64,000 nt of DNA, taken from positions 22,010,001 to 22,074,000 of the forward strand of contig NC_079883.1 of the NCBI RefSeq assembly GCF_029227915.1. Direction: 5' to 3'. Under the pieces are notes generated by a model. It was not told the origin of the DNA and did no database searches. It worked only from the letters and a program-made list of their open reading frames with translations. This stretch comes from Hydractinia symbiolongicarpus. Lineage: Eukaryota; Cnidaria; Hydrozoa; Anthoathecata; Hydractiniidae. How positions within the stretch are numbered: the stretch's first letter is position 1; every line of letters begins with the position of its first letter. Below, one piece after another: positions 42,881 through 53,300 of this stretch. Both the position numbers and the translations under genes were made by a program.

Positions 42881-45800
42881 ATGATGGATCAGATTAAATT
42901 CAAATTTAACAAGGTGAATGACCTGATAAAACAAGTTACAGTTAACATTATGAGTGATAAAACCGTAATAAAGCTTCACAAGTCACTACAAGAAATGGAA
43001 AGCTACATTAAGCAGAAAGGTACACAACTAAATTTAAAAAAAAGTTTACAAAAAGAGCCCTGGTGGAGTTTAGATTTTGGAGCAAAAAAAAAGCAAATAC
43101 TCCAAAAAAATGTGTATTTGTAGCAATGTGAATAATTTTCTCTCATTTGTCAGCATTTGTTGCAGTAGTTAGAAAACGAAAAATGAATATTTTATTTGTT
43201 TTGTGTAGTCATAATTTTTCGCACTATTGTGAACTGCATTCTTTCATTCCAAACATTAGATTTATTGTATCCTCCTTATTCACACAATTACTGTGCGTTA
43301 GTGTGAACCATTTAGTATTACAGAAATTCCTCAAAAGCAAGTAAAGTTGAAGAATGTTTAATTTTATTATTATGTGTCGTATTGATAAAGTTTTAAAATT
43401 AAAAAGATGCAAAACAAAAACCTTTAAATTTGAAGCCAGATTACAATTCAAAATGGCCAATACGCAAAATTAAATTTGTACGAAAAGTCCACTAATCTGT
43501 AAAACTAAATCTCTGTAAAGCATCAACTATTATTTATATTTCAGGTGTTAATTATGAAGAACTTACCAAACGCTATTCAACTGTCAATACATTCTTTTGC
43601 AATCTTAATAGAGATAAAAAGTTTAACGACAATACCAAAGTGAATAAAATACTTGCAGATTTAAATGATATTGGAAAGATGATACGAGCTGCTAAATCAG
43701 GTATGGCGGTCAGTGATACTTTTAGGACCTAATGTGGGCAGAAAGAACTGTGATACTGCACATGTTTTTTTATAAGAAACCAGCGAAAGGCCCTATCACT
43801 CAACGTTTCCTTAATTTTTGGTGTTTTCAGTACTGAAGGTTTCTTATTGGGTTTCTAATTTTTACTTTCAAATTTAATTCATTATTGAGATTCAATCGCT
43901 CGAAATGACAATTATCGAGTTAAAAGAACAGCAAAAGTTATGCAATAAGTATGCAATAACATAAGTAATGTTTTATAACAAATCAAGTATAGTAATTACG
44001 TTCAAGACAAAAGAAGATTTGAATAATTGAAATTAACATGATATATATTATAAATTTAGCAAAAAGGTTAAGTATAGTAAATAAGAAGGATGGAACATGA
44101 ATTATTTAAGACACAGTTTTGCCTATAGGTATATAATAATAGAAAATATATACATTCTAGCAATAATTGCATTTCATAATTTTTTCCTTAAAAAACATTA
44201 GATATATGTACTAAGGAATGTCATTTTAGACCATTTTAAACCAAAATAGACTTCAAATAATCTCTTTTTTTATGGACACAGCTTTTAAAACAATTTTTGT
44301 TTACCATGCCTGCACATATGCAACATGCAGATAAACAAACAGTGATTGTGAGTTACGATTCCTCTGGCAACTTAATTTGGTCAAGCAGAACAGATGTATA
44401 ACAACCAGATTTTTTAAAGTTTATTTCTGTATCTAACATTGCAAAAATATTTTAAAAGTTTTTGTCTACAGAATTCAAGAAAGCAAAAAATATAAAAAGA
44501 CATTCGCACTGTGTAAAAAGACAACAAGCCTTTCTGTTTTCGGCGATAGTTAAGCAGATGTTTGTAGAAATCAGAAAAGACCAAAACAAATATCTCTCCA
44601 AACACTGCACAGTTTTTTTTTTGACATGTAGCACAGAAATATGTTCCCTTGTAACTCATGGTCAATCATTGATTCTTCATTTAGACAGGGTTTTTTGTTT
44701 GTTGAACGTATTTTGTTTTAGTCCTCACGGCACTTGCGTAATTGAATACTCTTGTATACATTATGTTTTTTTGTTTGTTTTTTAATTTCACGTTGTTAAT
44801 GTTCGATCCCTCTATTGAGTACAAATTTGGAACATGTACCTGGCTTATTGTGTTTTGAGAAAAGTGAAGTGCATGATGGGCTAATCATATCACATATAAT
44901 AAGCTTTTATCACTTGCTTAATTTTTAAGGGAACGTCATCGAAATAATTTAGACTGTAAAAATGTTTTAAGATTAAATTCAAATTAAAAAGTTGTCATTA
45001 AAAAGGAAGGGATTTGACAAAGAAAGTGAATTATTTTGCATGTTTGATAAGGGATACAGAGATCAGTTTGCAAATACATTGGAAATGGTGGCTAGTTTTA
45101 TTGATTTCAGAGTTAACTTCATCATAGACTTAGGTTTACATAATGTGAGCTAACATCTTGTTAGGCTATAGTGAAAACCAAGATCTGTAGTTCAAACTAT
45201 CAATTTAAACATTCTTCTAATCTTTTTAAATCCGAAAAATATATATACCGCTAATACAGAAATTTTAATAAATTGCAATGTTCAAAGCATACCAATGTTC
45301 TTATAGATGTCCCAAATTTTGAATTTGCACCATTTTTTGAATCTAATAACTATAACTTGCTGTTAAAATTATAGTTATATTTTTTCTTAATTTCCAATGC
45401 AGCACATTTCTATGACTAAGACTTCTATCACAAGCACAACCATTTTAATTTTATACTTTGTCTACTGTTATTTTTATTTAAAAGGAAACCAAGGTAAAAA
45501 AAGATGATGTTAAGCTTATAGAGTTTAAAGAGTTGGCTAACAAGCTCATTTCGCTCTCAAGATATTCACATTTTTTAGGAATTTCAGTTTTATTATGTCA
45601 TCACTAATTTTAGACTTCTTAAGGGATGTGTATTTAAACTTTTTCAATGCATAAATATTGTAAAAGTGAATTGATTGACATAAATTTTTTTGCCAAAATG
45701 ACACTTTATTATCCCAGGCTTCTTAAAGCATCAATTCTTAATAATTTACATTTTTTCTATCTCCATTAATTTTATGATATGTCTTTAATATTGCAATTTT

Positions 45801-47921
45801 GTGATTGCCTTGCTATATAACCAATTTCAACTGTCCAATTTTTAGGTAAACCTCTTTCAGGTCAAGTTGTGTCAAAAATGTCAGCCCTTTCACTAAGCCC
45901 GGCCATAGCAGCTGCTACAACACCAGGTGATAATAGTTGGAATGACAGTCCAGAATGTCGAATTGCTGTTCGAAAGTTTCATGATGAATATGCCACAAAA
46001 GGGTCTTTAAATGAAGCCAAAAGAGATCTTGAGGGCAACATGAGGTTATTTCGACAATTCCTGGAAACCATGTCCTTGTGCAAACGTTTGGAATATACAG
46101 GTTAGCTTGAACATTATGTACTGTGATTTTGTTTTCCTTTTTTATGTGTGACATGACTTATTACCACCTTAGATGCTAACTTACAAGTGTTTGCTGTAAA
46201 AATTGTGTTAATTTTAAGTATGTATTTGCCTTTATGTCAATTATGCCATTATCTGAAAAGGGTGGAAACTGTTAAGCATAGCTTAAACTTGGCAGGAGGG
46301 CAGTTAATATGTTTATGGTAATGAAGCATCTGAAGCCAGTGAAATTGTTGTTCAAAGTTCTTCATAAAATGCTGAACAAAACACACCCTATGTTGCTAAA
46401 AGCCAACTGTTAATGAAGGGTGATGTCTGTTTCAGTATTAAATTTTTGGTTGAATAAAAATGAAATATAACTGATTTCATTTTCTTAAAGTTTGCCATAA
46501 TTCTTGCATAACTAAGTTTTTAGACCTATCTGATAAAGGTAAAGTCCTGTAATTGACCAGTGTCTGTGTATCTGTCTATTACCAGCTTTTCTCAGAATTG
46601 GATTATCAGGTTGTTTTGAATGTAACAAAGTCAATTTTTTCCAGATAAATAATGGAGAATTTATGGGCAAAATAACTCAAAAGGGTTTAAACATATGAAT
46701 TTTGAACTTTACCAAAGATGTTCAGATGTTTTAAATTCATTGAAGTTTCGCTTGTTTCTTTTGTAGGAAGTGTATATGAAGAAGTAAATATTTCTGGTGA
46801 TGAATTAGAATTTGATGTAATGTTTGTGGCTGACGGAAAGATCTTTCAATGCGTACCTAATAAAAGGCTCCAGAAAGGTTATACCTACCTGAAAACAAGG
46901 AACCAGATGCACAATTTGACTACCCAAGTAGATGGGAATGGTTATGTTAACGCTAAGAAGTATAATGAATACTTTGGCGGAATTGTGCAATTGTGGCTGA
47001 ATAAAATGGACACAAGTAAAATCAAGCAGCGTGGACATGGTGTTGCAACACAAATTGATGTTCACAAAGACGGGAAACTTTGGTACAAAGTTGATTTGGT
47101 CCCTTGTTTTGAAATAGGCAAGTCTCTTCTCTATAATAATAGGCTTATTTTGTCTGTCTGCCCACCAGGAAAACGCCATGTTATAGAAACATGAAATGCA
47201 AAAGGGCGACCCTGTGGATTTTTCCATGGGTGACCTACTAGTAAAACCAGTGTTTTGTCATAGCTGCGCTACTGACACACGAAATGTCATATACAAATGA
47301 TGTTCGAACTTGTGGCTTTACCCACGGGCTACCAACTTTTTTTTTAGTAATTTAATTTATTTTACCTTTTGTAGACTAGTTTGGATTCTATTTTTATAAT
47401 AAAACGCGATACAAAACTAAGAAATTTTTTTGTTATATTTATGTCTTTAATATTTATCACAATGTAATACTTTAGAGCGCGAGTTGTATGTTCCAAAGCA
47501 CTTATCCACTGATGTCATGTCTTGGAGACACTCCTTTTCTTTGCGGGAGAAGAAGATACTCACAAGCATGGATGGAAACAATGAATGCCGTAGACATTGT
47601 GTACGAGTCATCAAGGCCATTTTCAAGTTGCGGATAAGTGGACTTTTTAGGAACTTTACCTCCTACCACATCAAAACGATTATGTTTTATATGAATGAAA
47701 AGAATGGCATCAATTGGTATGAGCAAAATCTTGGAAAATGTGTATTGCTGTTTTTGAATGAAGTTAAATTGTGCCTAGAAAAAGGCGAGTTGCACCACAA
47801 GTTCGAGCCCACAATCAATCTGTTGGATAGTATAAAAGAACAGAGACAGCAAATGATTGGTTTCTTGAATAAGATATTGACAAATCAAAATAGATTTTAT
47901 GAAACTATTAAATGTTGTTAA
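42881..47921 (+). CDS. cGAS-like receptor (Mab-21/cGAS nucleotidyltransferase)
   Basis: Five exons: 42881-43019, 43545-43700, 45846-46100, 46767-47117 and 47476-47921, giving 448 aa. The nucleotidyltransferase core starts at about residue 140. It has the GS motif at G184-S185 (TGSVYEEVNIS, like TGSYYEHVKIS of human cGAS), the acidic pair E198-F-D200 (EFDVMF) and the third acid D293 (YKVDLVPCF), so all three metal-binding residues are present. The C-terminal lobe keeps YVPKH, the WRHSFS stretch and the TSYHIKT helix. The zinc-thumb histidine and paired cysteines of vertebrate cGAS are missing; only NNECRRHC stands there. The ligand may thus be dsRNA or something else, as in other cGAS-like receptors. 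The product would be a cyclic dinucleotide signalling to STING. Exons 1-2 encode a helical N-terminal region I do not recognise. Intron 4 has a GC donor. ATG 42881 is the first in frame; residue 2 is also Met. Confidence 0.9.
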
Positions 47922-48875
47922 ATGGTAATATATAGGAGATACCTGATCAACCTTTCAAGACCTAGAGTATGTGTGTGTGTTTAAAGATGGAAGGGATAAG
48001 TTGTGTGCAACACAAAAAGTATTCTTTCAGTGATAAATTTAAATAATTTTTACGGAACTTTTAGAAAAAATTAAGGATAGTTTTTGTTTTATAAAGCAAT
48101 AGGAAGTCTTAAATTATAAAAAAGTATTCTGAGACCTTATTCTCAATTTTTTTGGTTTATGTAAGTCTATGTAAGTGTCGTTTATGTAATTTAGGATCTA
48201 ATCAATGTAATTTTCTGTATATTATGTGTCAGGAATTAAAATAGTAAGAATTTATGCTTTTTCAATGGATCTCACTATTCTTGTCGAAATTGTATTTTCA
48301 AAGTGGTCCAAAATTAAAAAATGCCATTGAGCGTAGTTGGGTTTTTAAAAATCTCTTTTTGTTATCCAGATACTTTGATATAAAGCTTTTTCAGATTTTT
48401 TAATTATGCTGTGCGTTGTAATACAGTGACAAAAGATTTTCATATTATTTTGTTATGAGTAGTTTGGACGTGTTAAAATGTGCATTCAAACTATTTGATT
48501 AACCTTAAAAATTATGTCAAGATATGGCAAACAGGCATGTAGACCGAAGTTAAGGGTTGTCACCAAAATTAAGGAGGAAAGTACTGCGTTGACATGGTTA
48601 TTCATAAGGTTTGTATGCGTATCCCCTTAAAGGTCCAAAATTACGGATTAAAGAAAATATCAAAATAAGCTATTACTCAAAGATGCAGTCATAATTTACG
48701 CAGCATAATACAATTTGAATATATTTCAATGCGAATTTCTTAGAATAAAAAGGGTTTTTAAAAATTCTTCCAAAAAAACTATTTTTAATAGACTTTAAAA
48801 TACTACAACGTAAGTCCAACATCATTTTTTATTTTTGGATTCCTTAACCTTTCTATATTATATTAGGCATAAAAA
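47922..48875. other. cGLR-TAF13 intergenic segment
   Basis: About 950 bp of AT-rich sequence with no gene or clear repeat. It must carry the 3' end of the cGAS-like gene and the TAF13 leader. Confidence 0.5.
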
Positions 48876-49238
48876 ATGGATGAATTTGAAGAAGAAACAG
48901 ATCATGATAACGATCAAGCTGCAGGCTCGTCGAATGATGGTAAAAAGAAGAGATTGTTCACAAAAGAGATTCGCTGCATGTTGTATGGATTTGGCGATGA
49001 ACAAGTACCCTACACAGAGACTGTTGAATTGTTAGATGACCTTTTGCTGCAATATATTACAGAAATGACGTTGAAGGCAATGAACGTTGGAAAGAAAGGA
49101 CGTGTACATGTTGAAGATATTGTGTATTTGATACGTAAAGATCCGAAAAAATATGCAAGAGTGAAAGAATTGCTGACAATGAATGAAGAGCTGAAGAAAG
49201 CTAGAAAAGCTTTTGACGCAGAGAGTTACGGTGAATAA
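48876..49238 (+). CDS. TAF13: TFIID subunit 13
   Basis: Intronless 120-aa protein. After an acidic N-terminus (MDEFEEETDHD) comes the histone-fold segment, with RLFTKEIRCMLYGFGDEQVP, YITEMTLKAMNVGKKGRVHV, EDIVYLIRKDPKKYARVKEL and LLTMNEELKKARKAFD following in order. This matches animal TAF13 throughout, and the length fits (about 124 aa in human). In TFIID, TAF13 pairs with TAF11 through the histone fold and helps regulate TBP loading on promoters. A T-rich AG lies 9 nt before the ATG (48865-48866). The stop codon forms part of an AATAAA hexamer at 49234-49239. Confidence 0.97.
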   Translation: MDEFEEETDHDNDQAAGSSNDGKKKRLFTKEIRCMLYGFGDEQVPYTETVELLDDLLLQYITEMTLKAMNVGKKGRVHVEDIVYLIRKDPKKYARVKELLTMNEELKKARKAFDAESYGE

Positions 49239-49239
49239 A
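49234..49239 (+). terminator. TAF13 poly(A) signal overlapping the stop codon
   Basis: AATAAA includes the TAA stop codon (49236-49238). If used, it gives a very short 3' UTR. Other AATAAA-like motifs occur further downstream (near 49818), so this one need not be the main signal. Confidence 0.35.
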
Positions 49240-50346
49240 TATATACCTTGGAAGTTACAAATATGATCTGGATTTATTTTAGCTTCTTGTTGATTGTTTC
49301 GCTGTTTTATTAAGACATGTAAACTTCAATGCTCAAGTTTTCAATCCTTCGTAGAGGCTTTAAAAAAATGGCTGAATCTGTTATGTATTTGTGTAAGTAC
49401 ACAACAAGTTATGATGTAATTGTCATGGTGATATGATTACTTTTAAATGGTGTTCGTTATGTCTTCCTTATGTGTAGGATTAGCTTATTTCTACTAATTT
49501 TCGGGTAGTGGAAAAAGAAAATCTATTTCGCGCATATTTTCGCGAAAGCAATATGAACGTATTTCGTAGTTTGAATTCCTGCAAAAAACAAATCCTTAGT
49601 TTTATACAAAGATTCGTTCTTCTTATGTAAAACTGTAATATATTTCCATGCCATGTTATTTTCCGTACGAAACATTTTGCATGTAATTTCTGTAGTAAAT
49701 GTTGAACAATTACGAACTTTTTGTGCGAATGCGCGAAAATTACTACGCGCGTAAAATAGTACGAAAAGTCATGGTCATTTTATATTGTTGAGGTTTATTT
49801 GTATTTATTTTTTGTACAATAAAGCATACTTATAAAATATATCTGAATTTTACATTTTATCTGCTGCAATTTAACCTAACTATACAACTAATTTTTCGGT
49901 TGCTTGTAATGTATCCAGTTGCTTTTATGTATATAACATGCCAGTTTTATACCTTGCATGTTTTTAAAGTGCCAATTTTGATTAAAAATTGATACAAGGG
50001 TCCTAAAAACGTGCTAGATTTTCATTCAGTCTTAAAAATTATTTTAAATTTTTTTGTTTTAAAACGTATCCTGAGTCAATTATTTTTCTAACTTGTCCTA
50101 ATTTAACTCCTGTACGTATTCTTTATAACATTCTGTGTTATCATAGCATGCAGTGCAAGGGCTTGAATGCTGCACTAAATTTCTTCATTTTACAATAAAT
50201 GATAGTGACATTTGAATTCTGGATGTTCAATGTTTACACTTTTTATTTTGCAATTTGTGACAACACTCAATTGCTACTAAATACCATATCAACTATAATA
50301 CTGTTTCGTAAATCTTTTTGATCTAACTAAGAGAATAAAAGATGTA
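49239..50346. other. TAF13-WDR25 intergenic segment
   Basis: About 1.1 kb of AT-rich sequence with no gene found. The last bases form the WDR25 leader with its start-stop upstream frame. Confidence 0.5.
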
Positions 50347-50347
50347 A
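50342..50347 (+). promoter_or_regulatory. Start-stop upstream frame (ATG-TAA) overlapping the WDR25 start
   Basis: In ATGTAATG an ATG is followed at once by TAA, and the final A of the stop is the first base of the WDR25 ATG. A ribosome starting at the first ATG would stop immediately and would have to re-initiate one base back, so it could lower or condition translation. No RNA evidence. Confidence 0.5.
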
Positions 50348-53300
50348 TGAAACGCAATTCTGATGAGTCGGTGGGATTTTCTTTGAAACCATACGTTCCA
50401 AAACGACTGCGCCAAAAGCCAATTGAACAACCAGCTCCAATTGTTCCTTCCACTTCTCAAACATCATCTATAAACAATCAAGCAAGCTCGAGTAAATTAG
50501 AACGTACTGTTCATAGCCAGTTACCTTCTCAAATCTCATTCAAAAGAAAAGCACATTCAAAAGTTGTTTCTGCAGTGCAATGGAATCATGTGAACAATCA
50601 AATCCTTGTTTCAGCAAGCTATGATAGAAGTTTGATTCTTTGGGACTGTTCAACTAAAAATGTGAAGCTATCGAGACAAATAGTAGTTCATGAAGGAGCT
50701 GTGAAAGATGTAATATGGAATCATGATGGGACTTCGTTGTTGACAGCAAGTTTTGATCAAACTTCGAAGTTGATTGATGTAGAAAAGGGTTTGTTTGTTT
50801 GTTTGTTTTTGTTTTTTATTTGTTTGTTTGTTTGTTTGTTTGTTTGTTTTAAAAGACTATTTTTAACAGCATTGTTTGTTTGTTTGTTTTAAAGGACTAT
50901 TTTTACAGCAATGTTTATTTGTTTGTTGTTTTAAAAAAGTATTGAAAAAACTCTGTAAAGCAAAAACCTTTCAAATAAGTAGCAGACGAAATAAGAATAA
51001 CAAAATAACGAATAAAGGAGCCGGTCGGTTAATTTAGAAAAATGGTTATCCTAAACTATGACACAACAGTTCTTCCATTTCACTCTGTTATAGGAACAGC
51101 AAGAGCTTCATACAAATGCGACGACTTGTTAACCAGCATTATACTTCACAAGAATGATCACAATGTATTTTTAACGGGTACAATGAAGAGTGGAATATTT
51201 GCATGGGATATACGGCAAGCAGAGGTAAGATTCAACCTAAGGACATCTATACGATTTCCCTTCTTTGATGCCAATTCGTAATAGCCATTAAAAGACATAT
51301 ACAAAAAGTAAGAGTGACCAAACTCTCTTGAGAACCTTAAAATTTTCTGTAATATTATTGCACCGTAATGCAAAGAAAAAAATGTTCTACCTTATTCGTT
51401 CAAATTTTGGAAGAGATTTTGATCTGAAGTCGCAAAATTATTCTTTCTTTGCGATTGCCAAATTAAACGCAGGCCAAATTAAATTATTTTCTTTTATCGC
51501 TAAATTAAATAAATAAAAGCTTAATAAAAACGTTTTCTGCACAGTTTATTATATTGTACTGTTGATTAATTTCATTTATTATTATTGCAATTATTGAAAT
51601 TATTCACCAAGGATAGCCTCCTTAGTCCTATTGGTACTGCTACCATCAAGGGTCCTGCAAAGCGGTCCTAGTCCATTTAAAGCTCCCATTTGAGCTACAA
51701 AAGTCGTGCTTGCACATCAATCTCTTCGCTAGACAACTGAACGCTAAGCAAAAAGGACGATTTACACTTTATAGTCTCTCGCATGACTTAGCCAGGGTTT
51801 GAACCCTGCACTGAACGTGAATGCTCTGCCACAAGGCTACCAGTCTCAAGAGATATTCTGGTTCTTCCTAATCCTAAAGTCGGGTGAAAGCTTTGTTTTT
51901 TCAAAAAAGACCAATTTTTGCGTAAAAAGAGGATTGTGGGAATCAAAAAAATATTTTTGATGTTTGTGTGTCCAGTTAGTTTATTGCAGGCTTTTATATT
52001 GTTTAGTCCGTTTTTTTAACAGACAAGTATCCCAGGCCAAGTTATAATCAGATAAATGTCTTTTTTTAATATTGGTGTTTCGTTAAAAGCAAATCTCCCA
52101 TTATGTTACTGTCATGGTAAAAAAACAAAGGCTTTTTCGTTTTGGTGCCTTTTTTAATGATCCAACTAGAGAAAGTTTCAATACTTTTAAACTTTTTTTA
52201 GTAGCTTAAATTTATCCCCTTTTAACCTTTCACTGTGACAAATGATTTTACACGTGTCACTTTTAAATGTAGAACAAAACCCCACAAGGTTATGTGTTGA
52301 ATAACGAAACTGTATTGGCAATGATGTTCAATTTTTTTTATCGATTATTTATTTAATTTGTCATAGCCTATAAAAAGATACAAATCATTATTCGGTCAAG
52401 TTCAAGACCTTCTGTTTTTACCGGGCGGGAAAGTATTTTTATCATCAGCAGAGGTGATCAGGAAGAATTCCATGGATAAAGCTATAATGGCTTGGGATTT
52501 CGATTCGACTGCTGTTGTGTCCAATCAAATCTACCAGGTGAGATAACTGATGTGAGATTAAATTATTGCTATGTAATATTTTACAGTATCCTTTGACCAG
52601 TGGCTGTCGAGGAAGGATTTTTGAACGTTACTTTTAAGTAACAACAAATAAAACATAGGATAATCAGCCACACAACCTTTCACAGCTAGTAAAGCACTGT
52701 TTACGTTCACACCAAATTTGGTGTATTCTTCCAACGCTATGTCACATTCTACGGTAAATCTCATTGCTAAGAGCATTAACATTTTTCATCCAGCGCATGA
52801 TTTTCACTGACAGCTGTGGTACTATACTTTGTAAAGCAATTTTGATTGGTTTTCGCAGTTTTGTAAAGCAATTTTTATTGGTTTTCGCAGTTGTTTTCTT
52901 TTAAGCGTCCAATATGTGTTCATTATGCCGAATTTCGACTTTTTTTGCTGAAGGTAAATAAAAGGTACTTCATATCCTATGATATAATTTTTTAAGATCT
53001 TGTTTCAAAACTTTGGACGATTCCAGTACGAAACGACTGCAAACGTGATGTACTTTCAGTTGATATTACTATGTTTGTGAATCAACAAATGTGTTTGGAC
53101 ACTTTTACGCTCTGGGATCATGTAGCAATTTAGCATTTCTTAAAAAAGTCTTGCATCCAGTATATCTTGTTTAATGACAACACGAAATCATCTTTCGAGT
53201 ATAGCTATTGGCTTTTCTAATTTTCCTTAATTAGAACTTAGATACAAATGAATTAGTGATACTGTATTTCCATTTTTCCCTCCTTTGGCTCTCATCTCGC

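Noticed and set aside
44462-44785. 107-aa frame in the large intron of the cGAS-like gene
   Set aside because: Preceded by an acceptor-like CTACAG, but the frame gives no recognisable sequence and does not connect in phase with neighbouring exons.
50789-50892. Continuation of the WDR25 exon 1 frame
   Set aside because: Encodes only Phe/Val/Cys/Leu repeats from the (GTTT)n array; a phase-matched donor at 50789 and acceptor before 51094 restore WD40 sequence.
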